DNA from: Deroplatys truncata
Lineage: Eukaryota > Arthropoda > Insecta > Mantodea > Mantidae
Assembly: GCA_030765065.1 (NCBI GenBank)
Contig: CM060979.1
Span: 106,938,350 to 107,002,349 of the forward strand
DNA length: 64,000 nucleotides
Direction of reading: 5' to 3'
Within the stretch, counting starts at the first letter, position 1; the number at the start of each line of letters is the position of its first letter. Positions 44,461 to 56,890 of this stretch are shown one piece after another. Made by a program: the position numbers and the translations under genes. The notes under the pieces were generated by a model, which had not been told where the DNA came from, did not search any database, and saw nothing but the letters and a program-made list of their open reading frames with translations.

Positions 44461-46289
44461 TGACAGTGGTTAATGTATAAAAGGATTCTTACGAAAGAAA
44501 AGGCTGGAGTTACCTCTGCGCATGCAGAACACCTTCGAAAGACGCCGCAAAATACAAGGTTACATACTTGCTGCAGATACCTTCCTCGGCTTCCTCTCCC
44601 CGTCTTGCGTCTAATTCGTGAATGTTAGGCGCGAGGGTAGAAACCTACTTCACCCCCTCCCACAACAGTGTCCAGCAATGCTCGCCAACTAAGTCTCGCG
44701 TCATTGTATTTAAACGCAATATAGGGAAAGTGCGGAATTAAATGAATACCCGTTGTATTCTTGTTCCACTCGTATGTTGATTTTGTGCTGAATTTTCTTA
44801 ATCCGCCATATGTTTGTTTTTCCCGCACACTTTTCGCTATATTTTACTTTCTCTGCTACGTATTTACTGTTAATTTGCCGGTCCACCGCCGGGTGTCGGT
44901 CGTGCCGTCCTTGCCTATCGTTTGTTCGTTCTCTAGCGTTCGGGCCGCTTTGTTCGGCTTAACATACTTCGAAGGTGCTCTTGTACTTCGGCGAGTGCAA
45001 TACGCGATCTACTAAGTTTTCTTACACCTTTCATTTTTTTCGCACATTGCAGCTTGCTTTCGCGACCATCCCTTGATTCCTGCTCGGTTTCAGTGACAGC
45101 TCTCTTTGTGATTTATAATATGTAGCCGGAAGTTTTAGAATTCAGAATTACTAATTTAAATGTGTTTATGGATTTTAAATTTTAGCGGCAGGCTTTCAGA
45201 TAATTCAGGGTTATTATTATAAATGTTTCCTAGGAAGAAACGATGAGTTTCCTAGCCGATTTATGTGCCAGTCATGTAATGTCAATTCTTATCCTTTGTT
45301 ATGTCAAAGATCAAGCTAAAGACTGAAAGAATATCATAAATTTTCATCAAGATGCCTCAAGGCTAACTGTAAATCTTACGGTTGTATTTATCTTCTTTCT
45401 ATGCATTTGCCATAAGGCGGTAATGTATTCCTGAACTATATTTTCCGTCTTTTTTGTGATGGCTTCTGGGTGATAATTTCTCTCTTTTAGGGTCTTAGCG
45501 GAAGGGCAGGGGGCAGTGCAATTGTACGCATCACAATAAGGCTACAATAAAGCCGGAAATAATTATTGGGTCTATCTTGAGGTAATAACTGATTGATTGC
45601 AGAACGGCGATAATCACAAGCATCATGGTGGTTTTAGAATGGTAAGCTAAGCCTTCACCGAAGGTGCGTGTCACTGACTCAAGCTGTGCAGGAATGGGGC
45701 GGGCTAATTCTCAGAGAAAGGGCATACGTCTGGACAGTAACTGTTTTCAGTTTCAATGTGCCTCTACTAGTGAACATTGTCCGTTACACACGAAAGTAAT
45801 ATATGGCTGCAAATACACATACGCAGTGAAACCCACAACTTTGAATGGCTCTCAAGCGTAGTGCATTTTTCAATATACTACCATAGAAACAAACGTCTGT
45901 GAAGCATCTCTGAAGCATGTATAACACTGTTTAAACAACGTTCATGTATTTTATATCTCACATTCAGAGAATATATGCCATGGCAGGCGCTGTTTTAGTT
46001 CGGTTTTATTTGCACACCTGTAAACTCATTCTATTCAACAATTTTTAAATTGCGGCTTGTTTCTAAAAATCGCTAACCGACTTAGAAAACGTTTAGAGGA
46101 GTGCTGTGAAGTATTTGACATGAAACTATCAGCCATGTGTTTCTAATAGGGACATGCTCTCCATGCTGATGGCTATGTAAAGACATCCTGCCATAATCTC
46201 ATATAATCCACGCCCCCTCCACAAAAACATTAGTTACGCTTTGGATATAAAAGTTTTGGAAACAGGGTACATCTTTTTTTGTTACCCAG
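44461..46289. other. Unassigned DNA with an isolated H terminus
   Basis: At about 44844-44865, TTTTACTTTCTCTGCTACGT matches the 5' end of H copy A6, but the match then stops. A GC-rich stretch at 44875-45015 is unassigned. No gene seen. Confidence 0.45.
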
Positions 46290-46350
46290 AGCATGTATTT
46301 GCAGTGAACCTCGAATTTTTGGGTTGAATGCCATGCCTACTTCATTTATC
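46290..46350 (-). mobile_element. Family H fragment
   Basis: GCATGTATTTGCAGTGAA, TCGAATTTTTGGGTTGAATG and TACTTCATTTAT follow the inverse of the H 5' region. Confidence 0.6.
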
Positions 46351-47480
46351 CTATCAACTAGTGGAAACATTAAAAGTAGCATATAGGCTTGAATTACTCA
46401 CTTTAGTATTACGTTCCGTCTGTTAAATAATTGTTCAACTGAGCATTCAGGCCGGAATTAATGCAATTAGTAAAATACGGTACAAGCATTGCGTATAAAT
46501 GACAGTACTCAGTCGCAGTAAGCAATCCACAATTTTGGAGAGCTTCTTATTCGCTGAAACCCAAAAACTACCATAGATACCAATTAGATATGTTCCGAAT
46601 TTATTTCATTTGCACGCTTATATTAACTTCTCCACCATCAATCTAATAGCGACTATCTTTTTTTACAAACCAAGATCGCAATCCCTTTTGACTTATTACT
46701 AACGCCACTTCTAATTGAAATCACAACTTTCACTGCACTGTGAATGAATACACACAAACGTCTCCTTTCATTACTCTCAAGCACTTGAAGAAGCGCAGAA
46801 AGAGGAAAATGGAGTTAAGAAAGAAAGAAAAAAGCACATCAGATAACGAATTCCTTTCATAGCGTTTTGTTTAAAATAAAGAGAAATTCAACCAAACTAG
46901 CAAACCCTTATATCTTGATAAAACAAAAGTACATTTCCACATTGTGGGTTGGTATAATACTGTAGGAACACCAGCTTGCCACGAGAATCAATATTCCAAG
47001 CTGTAATTTTAGTTCCAGTCGTAAGGAAAGCAGACTCGACAGTTGAATGTCATGTAAAGGTGAACTCTTCACTATTCAAGCAAACATAAAAACATTAAAG
47101 GTGAAGAACGTTTTATAACCAGAACGTTTAGCAGTCCTATTCCGCCGGTTTAATGTTTCGCTAAAATTAAAGCTCGAAATATAATTGGAAATTCTGAGCA
47201 ACAGCGCATACTTTAACAGTATTATATTTAATAGACACAAATGACCATTTGTTTCCCAGAAATCCTCACTTTCCATCATTGCTTCAGATCTTAACATTTG
47301 GTAGTGATAACATGCAATATGAAAACTGGTACTCACATGCAAATATTGATAAAGTTCAAACATATTAACCTCACACTACTAACTCCTGGGTGACAGCCCA
47401 ATACAGTACCAGGGCGGACAACGCGAATACCATCGATACAGCGCAGTGCTGAGCACTCTGGGTTTCTTGAGCGTTCCGGT
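46351..47480. other. Intergenic DNA, no gene seen
   Basis: Short frames only. No recognised repeat. Confidence 0.5.
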
Positions 47481-47537
47481 TTCTAGACCTCACTCAATTA
47501 AATTCGCCAAGTGAACCAAGAAGTTCTCCCTCCTGTT

Positions 47538-47870
47538 TTTTTTTTTTTTTTTTTTTTATTATCCCCGAAAAGCCAACAGCCAGTAAATCTTGCGCATGTG
47601 ATATTTGGTGGTGGCATGTTGTCAGCATTCAGAGTCCCACTTGCCGTTTTTGTGTGACCCTTCGGAGCTGTAAGAACCACTTTTCTATTGCGTAGTTCTA
47701 AAATTGCCCTTCAGCATCTCAAGAGGCTAGGGTATCCTCAGAGCTTCCAATATAAAAAAATGTCCCTCCGGTAGCAGAGGTTGCACCGGGTTCCCCAGCT
47801 CCAAGGAATCGACTATACCACATAGCAACAGGGACATTACTTATCTTCTCATTGAGTATTGATCTTAGAT
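47538..47870 (-). repeat. Possible retroposed sequence with a poly(A) end
   Basis: About 21 T (47538-47558) read as a poly(A) tail on the minus strand after CGGGGATAAT. The sequence upstream on that strand carries a short frame (GHTKTASGTLNADNMPPPN) that I do not recognise. An inverted repeat AATGTCCCT / AGGGACATT (about 47759 and 47831) lies near the far end. No clear target duplication. Confidence 0.3.
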
Positions 47871-48705
47871 ATGTATGAAAATAAATACATATTAGATATT
47901 ATTACATATGAAATACATATAAATGTTATGAAAATTATGTGGTCGTGTATTTCACAGGGCTTTTACTTTGAGCTTTGACTGTGAAATGAAGGCATATTAA
48001 TTGAATTGTTGAACAGTGGTCGAAGTAAAGATGTTTCAGTGGATCCAGGTTTGTTATAATTATTCTACTATTCAGGTGCTTAGTCCTGAGATACTCTTAG
48101 ATTTGCGCATTTGAATCCAAGTGGTTGCTCTTTTGAACACAACTTTTACTGATACCAAAGGATTCCTTCGCTTGATGCAACGATAGATCAATGGCTACAA
48201 GCAGCGGACTAGGATTTTTACGAACTTATTTTGGAGTTGAAACCTCTGGAGTTATGTTTTAGACTGTATTCTTTCACCCCATTACTGCCATGTACCTAAG
48301 ATGTAAAGTTGCTTACATTTGTGGAGTTGAGACTGAAAATAAGAGTTTTCAAAGTTGCCACTAACTTGAAATAACTCAGCTTGCACAATAGTATGTGAAA
48401 CACCATGTGCACACTATGACGTTTTTATGTCTTTAGTTTACTTCATACAAGTTGAAGAGTTAACAACTTGTATGAGAAATATTCAAAGATTGTAACAACG
48501 TTCTTTTCTTTTTTCAGGTAACTTTTGCTGATTTAAGATACGTGTACGAGCATAATAATAGATCTGACACCAACCTCCTGCATACTATATAAGGTAAACA
48601 AATTTATAATTAGTTGACGTCATGTTAAAACTGAATATGTTTATTTTTATAAAGAGAATATGTTTATAATAGAGAAAAATAATGTACAAAACGTATCTGT
48701 ACAGA

Positions 48706-48754
<49 letters not shown>

Positions 48755-49479
48755 CTGTGTTATTTCTTAAGGTGATTCTGCATGCATGAATGAAGAATTA
48801 AATACTATTTTAGTCACTGGGCTCTTTAATTCAGCATTTTTCTGGTACCTTAATCAAATACGGAGCTATAAAGACAAGTTTTACTGGAGAATATAACAGA
48901 AACGCAGCAGATACACAATATTTGTTGTATTAACTTTCTTTTTTATGTCTCTAGTTTTGCTACAATTTCCAATCTTTTAAATAAACCCTCATTTCTACGA
49001 GTATAAAAACCATCACGGAACCATCTGCTAATCTTCTGCATTGACATGACTTAGCGCTTGATCCAGAGTACTCGTGGTACCCCTCTCTGAAGCCTGATCT
49101 AAACCGACGAAGGTAGTTCATAATCTGTACTGTTAAGTCCTTTTTTTTCTTCCCTTGCAAAATTTAGGACTTTGACCTGTTCCGAAGCTAATAATATATG
49201 TAATTAAAACTGTTTATCACACCATCTTCTGCGATGTGTGCCAAGATATCTCGTTCCCTTCGGTTTATAAAATAGTACTAGCTTTGGAAGTCTAAGGTGA
49301 TATTCTCATCATATGGTCTTTCCACTGTTTCTGGTAGTTACATATTTCACCCATCATATTTAATTCCCCCAACTGCAATCGAATACGTTGGTTTCTCACT
49401 CACTCCGTCTCTTCTTGTCTTACCAACCATGGATGGCATAAATCGCATCTATGATGCTTTCAATCATCCTTTATCTTCG
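47871..49479. other. Intergenic DNA with an AT/GT microsatellite
   Basis: (AT)n then (GT)n at about 48708-48756. No gene seen. Confidence 0.55.
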
Positions 49480-50302
49480 CTCACTAGAGTCATGTTTTAT
49501 TTCCGTATTTCAGTGCAGGCTTGGACACATTATATAATCTTCGTTTTATTTCTGTGCTCATATTTTTACCGAAATATTTTTTAATACAGCCATTTAAATT
49601 GTTATATTTATTTGCATTTTTTTCTAAGTCAGCGTTCAGCTGCTCTGTACTAATTTTACATCCCAGATATATAAATGATGACACCTGCTCAATCATATTA
49701 TCATCTGTCACTATTTTTACTCGCCTCTGAAGCTTTCCATGAGTTGCCATAGCGTTAGTTTTTATAGTTGATATTTTCAATAAATTCTTTTAATATTTTA
49801 TTTAATGGAGAGTGGTAGCTAATCTTTGCAGTTCATACTCTGACTCAGTAATAACTTGCCATCTGCAAATAGGATTGTTCTAATGTTATATTCTTTTGCT
49901 AAATAAATGTTCTTTGGCTTTTGTGCTAACCATGTTTCTATTATCTTATTTATATAAAGGTTAAATAGCAATGGTGACGGTCCGCATCCTTGTCGAAGAA
50001 CTTTGCTTACAGGAAGATTTTTGTGCCTGGCTTAATACTAAGAATTTTTAATATATATTTTATTGTTCATATACAGTGATTTCATGGCATTTATTAAGTT
50101 TGGATCTATTTCATACTGTCATTAGGTATTCAATAGATTTTCTCGATTCACCCGGTGATAGGCTTTTTCATAATCTTGAAACAGGAGATAGAGAGACTCG
50201 ATAAATTCTCTTTTCCTTTCCATAATTTGTTTCAGGGTAAACATCCCATCAATACATGATCTTTCCTTACGGAATCCACATTGTTCTATTAGTAGTATTT
50301 TT

Positions 50303-51130
50303 ACTTTCTCTGCTACGTATAGTAAGTAGGGGAAGTATTGTATTCCACCCAAAAATTCGATATCGAGATTTCACCGGAAATACATGTTTTGAGACTCCCT
50401 GAATCCAAAAAAGGCATTTTTGGAAACATGTCCGTGTGTGTGTGTCTGTCTGTGAGCAGCATAACTCAGAAACGAACAGTGGGATAAACACCAAACTTGG
50501 TATTTAGGTTCAGTAGCTTCCAGAGATGCTACACGAAGGTTTTCAAGAAAATCCCCCATCCCAGATTATCCTTTACATGGAACATTTTTCGAAAATTCTA
50601 ATCTTCTCAAAAATGGCTCCAACGATTTTGATTAAAATATCATATATTTAAGATACCTTCATGACTAATAAAATGTATATCTTGAATTTTCTGGGAATGC
50701 CTCCAGAAGTATTCTTCATTGTGAACGACTTTTGCATAACTGCTAAATCATAAGAAATACACAAATTGTACTACACAAACAATGTAGATCGCGTTAAAAT
50801 ACACAATTTACGCATATACATTTTTTTTGTTGAGTGAACCATTTTCGCTTGTGATTCCCTTAAATTTTCCAACACTTATACTTTTTCTCAAATGGGAATT
50901 CATTATTCATTTTTTTGTCCTGGTAATGCAAAGAAAATGGAATACTCCACATAACAACCAGGTTTTAAAATAATTGACTATCGCTTATAGCCTATCAATT
51001 CCCCTTGCATCTACAAGAAAATTAGCAATAAGATTAACATCTCGATTAACATGAAGTAGATGGATAATAAGCTTTTGTAAAAACAGGTTGTACAAGAGTA
51101 GAAAAAGTCATGTGAGTGTAACACATCAGA
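50303..51130 (+). mobile_element. Family H element, copy A6, inside the dead LINE
   Basis: 828 bp. Starts ACTTTCTCTGC after five T. The 3' inverted motif is GTAGAAAAAGT (51098-51108), and it ends ACACATCAGA at 51130 before six T. The LINE reading frame can be followed across the insertion site. Confidence 0.9.
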
Positions 51131-51647
51131 TTTTTTCAACAGTGGGTTGTAATTTACGTTTCAGTATTCTTGCATAGAGTTTATAAGAAGTAAGGATATT
51201 CCTCTATAATTTTCACACTCATTTTTGTTTCCGTACTTACATATATTTATTTTCCATGCTGTATTCCATTCATTTGGTATTTTTCCAGGATATCAAATGT
51301 CACTGAATAATTGTAGTAATCTAATTCTAAGTTTTCTATTCCCGTATTTCCAAATTTCCATATTCAGCCCATCTATCCCTGGAGCTTTTCTATTTTTCGA
51401 CTCCTTCAACGCAGATTACAATCGTGCATTTTTATAGCATTCCATTCTCCAACTTGGCTTATTACTGTATTTAGCTGAATATTTTCGCTGTAAGCAAGTT
51501 TTTGTAATGGTCTGGCCACTTTTCTTCTGAAATTACATCAATCTTTACCTTAACTTCTATTTTTTACATTTAAATTTTTGAGTATTCTAAAACTGTACCT
51601 TTGTGATCTAATTATCTATCTTTCCAACCGACTAATAAAGTTGATAC

Positions 51648-51651
<4 letters not shown>

Positions 51652-51682
<31 letters not shown>
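51652..51682. repeat. (TC)n microsatellite
   Basis: About fifteen TC units inside the LINE remnant. Confidence 0.95.
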
Positions 51683-51686
<4 letters not shown>

Positions 51687-53045
51687 GTCCTAGTCAGTAT
51701 ATCTACTTCTGCTATGCTGTATTTATAATTTATGTAACCATCTTGCTGTTTTGTAGAGAGCCATTTCCTAAATTCTGCTTTCTTTAATAATATTACTTTA
51801 TTTGGCTGTTCATTCCGTGTCTTCAATTTGTTTGGTTACGCCTCTTTTGGATCCCTAAGCATTCCACTGCTGAAACATACGAGTATACCGTAGTTTTTAT
51901 TTTCTCACAATCAACATTCACATCTCCAGTTCTCTCTTTCATTATCTTAATTTATATTATCTATTGATTATCTATTTTTGCTGATATAATAGCTGCACAC
52001 TCCTATCTTCTAACAATTTTAAATTTAGTTTCACAGTCCACATTTATTTTTGGTTTCATGAATCTCTTTTGTAGTCTAATTTAAGAATACAATACACAGT
52101 GATCCGTTCCAATTTCTAGTCCACGTCAAACTCCCGTATCCAGCACATAGGGCCATAGTTTTTGGTTAACAATTATAGCCTATTATCGATCTGATATTTC
52201 TCCTTTCGAAGGTACATTTGTGATTATCTTTATGCCTAAAGCAGGAGTTTATGATCCTTAAGTTATTAAAAGCACACAAATATCTCTTATCTTTCTGCCA
52301 TATTCATTTATTGGTTTTGCCCACTAGGTCCTATCATATTTAGAATCGCTTTATTCCAAACTCTGCATTTAAGTCATCCGCTATCACAACTCATATTTAG
52401 TATCTATATGCCCATGAAGGTAGGAACAGAATTCTCGGTTTCTTATTTTTTTGTCATCTGTGGGAGCATATACACCTATTATGTGTGGCAATGTGGTCTT
52501 CTTGTCTTTAGTTTTAGCGTCACTACTCTGTCACTTATCCAAGAATTCGTGTTTGAGAAATCGGGTTATTAATATGCCTACTCCCGAGGCTGCTCTCTCA
52601 GTTTTTCCTTTCCCTGAATTTATTAAAGTATATTTTGGGAATCTTTTAGCTCCTTTCCCAGTTTTTTTGAGGGGGGTTTCTGTAATTACCATTATGTCAA
52701 GTTTCTTAGCTTCCATTAACGGATCATCCATTTTTAGTGTTATAGCTTGTACATTCCATGTAGCTATTTTCAAGCTTTCTAATAGCTTTAAACCTATTTC
52801 TGAACCATTGTAATCAAGGTTTCCAGTCCAGTTTTTTCTCTGTTTAGCCTTTTGAGGAATTTTTGTTTTCCAGGAGTAAGTTACCAACCTTCAGCCCAAC
52901 CCCCAACCCGGAGGACCAGAGTTTTCTGTTGAGGTTCTCTCCCTTGAATGGTTGTCTCCTCTTGACTAACGAGAGGCCTCTTCCCGGTTTTATTTCTCTC
53001 TCCTAGATGGGTTGCCATACTGAGCTAACGGAACCCATCTGTCCG

Positions 53046-53179
53046 TCAATGTTAAGTTATTAAACAAAATAATTATTTTTGATTCATTACAAACCTATAA
53101 ATTGGGAAAGAAGACTTTTATTTTCTTTGAATACTTAGGTAAGCATATGGTTATATGGTATAAGGTATACAAGAGTGGG
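53046..53179. other. Short unassigned interval
   Basis: Between the LINE 5' end and SINE S6. Nothing recognised. Confidence 0.4.
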
Positions 53180-53612
53180 GGACACCTCGCACACTGCGAC
53201 CTACGTGATATTTATTGCGGCTACCACCCCCCAGGAGGAAGGGTTGAAGTGATGGAACTACAGGAGACTACAGGCCTCAGACAGGCCACAGAAACGCGCG
53301 GAAGTACCTAACAATTCCTGGCTCAAAGACAAATCCCACTACTGGAGCCGCCCGAAAGGGCGATGTACAACCCATCCGACCAGGCAGACCTCTAGTGTTC
53401 ACGGGGAATATTCTTCCTAGGAGCAAGCATCCGCGCCTCTGTCCGGCACACACCACGATACCTAGAAGCATATCTGAAAGATACGAAACGAACGGAATGA
53501 AGGGAAAATGCTGGAAAATAAATCGCGCTAGATGAAAAACCAAGCCAAGCATTCGCCTACCGATTAGGGAAAACCATGACGGAAATCGAACCCGGGACTC
53601 CCGAATGCGAGC
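53180..53612 (-). mobile_element. SINE family S6, longer copy with tRNA-like head
   Basis: On the minus strand it starts near a tRNA-like CTCGCATTCGGGAGTCCCGG with B-box GGTTCGATTTC (about 53585-53597). A body with CGCTCTTTCGGG-like and ACAGAGGCGCGGATGCTTGC blocks follows, and it ends near GGGGGGTGGTAGCCGC. Homologous to 34660-34970. Confidence 0.7.
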
Positions 53613-54304
53613 CTTTATTTCGCTACATCGCTCAAACTAACGCAAGTTTTACGACTTTAATACCTTTCATTAACTGGCTACATATGTACGAAAGAACTGA
53701 TTTGAGAACTAAATATAATTCCTATAATGCCGCCCATCTGCTTTCAGCCGTAGCCTCTGTTGTGAAGCAAACATAACCTATCCTTCAGACTGAATTCTCA
53801 TTTACCTGGAGGTTGAAGCGTGCCATTCCAAATGCCACCTCCTTCCAAAGAGTTTTTCAAAATTTGTAATGCCAATACATCTTTTAAATGAACGCCTCTC
53901 CTTCTCTCTTTCTCTTTGATTATATATAATGTCTTAGCATCTCTTTCCCTCAAGTGAGCACGCTCATTTAAACCTCTTATCACTGTGATGATCTGATTTA
54001 CATAAATGGATGTTTAAAGAAATATGCTGCCGTAACTAACCAGCTATAGCGATAATGCGGAACCCTTAAACACAACTCCACCACAATATCTACTTTAACA
54101 GCAGATTTGCAACCTATGCTTTTAGTTTAAATGCACAAACTTTAGTTTATTTATTTGCGAAATTTTTAGGAGTAGTACTGTGAAGCTTTATCTCCAGCTT
54201 AGCTGCCGATGAATCTGTGAAGCGTATTTTTAAAGCAAGCACCGATAATTCTTTTAAAGAGTAACTGAAGTTTGTTTTCCAAATATTTTATTATCATGCA
54301 TTAC
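53613..54304. other. Intergenic DNA, no gene seen
   Basis: No recognised feature. Confidence 0.5.
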
Positions 54305-54740
54305 CTTACACCTTACACTACTTCTCCACATAGACGCCGTTATTCAGGCACTTGTAACGGGAAACTACTTTGCGTATGCCTTCGTCAAAGAAAGATGCCG
54401 CCTGTAAAAAACCCAAGTCTGCACTTCCTATTTCACAACACCATCGTCCATGAAATGTTTTCCAGCAAGGAATTTCTTTAGATGAAGGAACACTTTAAAA
54501 CCGCTTGGTGCCAAATCCGGACAGTAGAAAGGGTGATCGTATTGTTCCCAAACCAAATGATGCACTCAGATCTTGAGTTTGTTTGACTGTATGTGGTCGG
54601 GCATTGTCACTCATTATTGTTTCCCCATAAACCTCACACATTTGGCGATGAATGTTTACTGGCGTAACATTTCGCATTCATAAAACGAATCACTGATATG
54701 ACCTCACAGTCGGCGTGTCGTACGATTGTTTTGAATACTT
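54305..54740 (-). pseudogene. Internally deleted mariner transposase
   Basis: On the minus strand the N-terminal helix-turn-helix region is visible (EVISVIRFMNAK, a frameshift, then NIHRQMCEVYGETIMS). It is joined directly to the late catalytic segment DNARPHTVKQTQ, which contains an Asp of the catalytic triad. The C-terminal block is FFDEGIRKVVSRYKCLNNGV-like, ending YVEK and a natural stop near 54316. Roughly 200 central residues, including the first catalytic Asp, are missing. Deletion derivatives of this kind are common in mariner families. Confidence 0.72.
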
Positions 54741-55619
54741 CGAAGTGCTCTAACAACAGAAAATCACAAAGTGAAGATCTTTCACAACTGCGTCTGGCTT
54801 CCTAAGGAATCGAGAAAGTGATCGCGCATGCTCAAAATTACAACTGCAGCGCTGCTGTGGTAAAATATTAAAACGGTATTTACTTTAAAAACACGCTCCG
54901 CATTTCTGCAATTAGCGTTGAAAACTTTTGCTTCAGTCGTCAAACTTTGACTGTATCTCTTGCATCATAACAGGTAATATGCTTTGAAATTAGATTCACC
55001 ATCTAGTCGAGTGTTCATGCGGTTTATTTGTATTTTCTTTCTGCATTGAATAGTTCTTGACAAATTGGAGAAAAGGTGATTGATAAACTCAAGATTAAAG
55101 CATACTATTGACACGATAACAACCAACGATTAATTTAAAATATTTCAAAAGCACAAACAATCCTCAAAGTTTAAGAGGAAATAACTAGAGGAACATTACA
55201 GTTTCTGTTGTAATGGCAAGGGTTAAGTTATTAGTATATGACTTTTATAATAAGAATATATGGAAATAAACCAAGAGAATAGTAAACATTTATTCTTGGA
55301 TAGCTTTGTTTTAATTTTTTTCTAATAATCCATAATATCTTCATGTAACAGTAATTCCTGAAGCACTTATGTTTCAGCTTTGATACATTATTCCACTCTA
55401 GTTAATCTAAATAATCTGCGTCGAAGATATTAAACATAAATGTATTCTACACGCTGCAAAGTAAAATGGCAGATACTCTAATATGTGCTCACAGTAAACT
55501 TCTCTTCAATCTGGCTCTTAAACACCTACAGCGTGTATATATTGCTGAGTTCTATTCGTAAGTAAATAAACAGCTTGAGAATTAGTTCTTATAAATTTGC
55601 AGTTATCAGTGTCATTTTT
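54741..55619. other. Intergenic DNA, no gene seen
   Basis: AT-rich with no recognised feature. Confidence 0.5.
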
Positions 55620-56890
55620 ACTTCCACTACCACGTACCTAGTTGGTAGAGGAGGTAAAATCTTCTTCCATGACGAGATTTCACCGGAAATACATGTTTTG
55701 AGGCAACCTGAAGTAGAGAAAGTTATTTTGAAAAACGTTTCCTGTGTCTGTATGTATTAATGTGTCTGTGGACATATTAACTCTCAAACGAAATGTTGAT
55801 AAATACCAAACTTAATATTTAAGTTCAATAACTTCCGAAGATGTGACAAAAGATTTCCAACAAAACCACTCCCACCACTATCATTTACATGAGGGAAAAT
55901 TTCGATTTTTTGTGGTTTTTCAGAGATGACTGATTAAAATACCATAAGTTTAAATTATTGCATATGAATCCGCCAGTGAGGCTATCTGCGTACCGCCAGT
56001 AAACACCTCTCGACTCGGCACCTGGTGACTTGACCGGCCGTCGGAACAATAGCCAACGCGTGCCGCTTACCTGTTCCGGAACATTCGTTTTTGGCGTGTT
56101 AAGTAGCCTTTCTTTCTAGAACCAACCGCTCTGTATCCGAGACCTGCTCTTGCCCGGAGTTCAGTTCAGTTAAGCCAGTTAAGCAGTAACGAAATAAAAA
56201 CTGAGCAGCGAAAGTGGACAGTGTCAGTGCAGTTCAGGTGCGAGCTGTGACCCAGCGGTTCATTTGTGAGTTATGATTCGACGGATCAATTCTGTTGTGT
56301 TCCGAGCGTAAGCCAAAAGTGACTCGAGTGTAACGCTGTGCCAGGCTGAATGCCTAAGTGATAAATAAAGTATGTTTCTCAGTAAATTCTGTTTTATTTC
56401 TTATAATATTTATATGATAACAAGTGTATCTGCAATGTGTCTGTGAATCGCCTGTAAAGCCCTCTTCATTCGAAAGAAAGTTTGTATAATTTTGTACAAC
56501 GGATCAACCATAAGAAATAGGTAAGAACTTACTGCATAAGGAGTGCAGTCTCTTTAAAACGCATAATGTATTTAACGTAACCGTTTTGCTGTGGCATCAA
56601 CCATTTCCGAGACATCCGTTATGATTGGTTCCAAATTTTAATTACTTTGTCGTTTTTTAAAGTTTCGCTATTCATTGTTTCTGGTGATATTGACGAAAGA
56701 GTATGCAGTTTTAAGTCTAGCATCTCTTTTAAATATTTGACTATCATTCGGTTTCCTGTATCCCCCATGTATTTACAACGAAATGTGTAATTAAACCATT
56801 AAACCAAAGGTGTATCCCGATTACAACGTAGTAGACAGAAAATTAAGACATTCCTAAGAATAGTTTGTAAAAGATGTGTAAAAATAAATT
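55620..56890 (+). mobile_element. Family H-C element, split by an LTR-like insertion
   Basis: Starts ACTTCCACTAC after five T, then GAGATTTCACCGGAAATACA and ACATGTTTTGAGG as in H-A, a TGTGTCTG tract, and later TGACTATCATTCGGTT and GATTACAACGTAGTAGACAG. The 3' end motif is not recognisable, so the right boundary is approximate. Interrupted at 55968-56411. Confidence 0.6.
55968..56411 (+). mobile_element. 444-bp LTR-like insertion carrying a heat-shock element
   Basis: Sits in H-C sequence between two ATATGA copies (55962-55967, 56412-56417). Contents in order: a perfect heat-shock trimer TTC-GAA-TTC (56074-56086); a further TTC-GAA pair (56114-56121) in the same 5-bp register; an initiator-like TCAGTT (56161); and AATAAA (56364-56369) followed by a T-rich end. 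Promoter-then-polyadenylation order suggests a solo LTR, but the termini are not TG...CA at these boundaries, so the class is unresolved. Confidence 0.45.

Larger units (their letters stand above)
49480..53045 (-). mobile_element. Dead non-LTR retrotransposon split by an H element
   Basis: Minus strand, 5' to 3'. Leader with GGGTTCCGTTAGCTCAGTAT (about 53020); endonuclease start KIATWNVQAI and DIMVITETPLKKTGKG (about 52580-52790); reverse transcriptase blocks APGIDGLNMEIWKYG (about 51390), NYRGISLL and, beyond the H insertion, EQCGFRKERSCIDGMFTLKQ and QDYEKAYHRVN (50150-50290); QGCGPSPLLFNLYINKII (about 49970); and FADG where the catalytic F/Y-A-D-D is expected (about 49880). It closes with SSFIYLGCKIS and EIKRRLYN (49500-49700). 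Stops, frameshifts and the DD-to-DG change make it inactive. The clade is uncertain, possibly RTE-like. Confidence 0.8.

Noticed and set aside
47498-47680. 60-codon minus-strand frame with a poly-lysine run
   Set aside because: The lysines come from the poly(A)/poly(T) tract; no homologous domain is recognised.
52531-52887. Intact endonuclease gene on the minus strand
   Set aside because: It is the first part of a broken LINE with stops downstream and a mutated RT active site.
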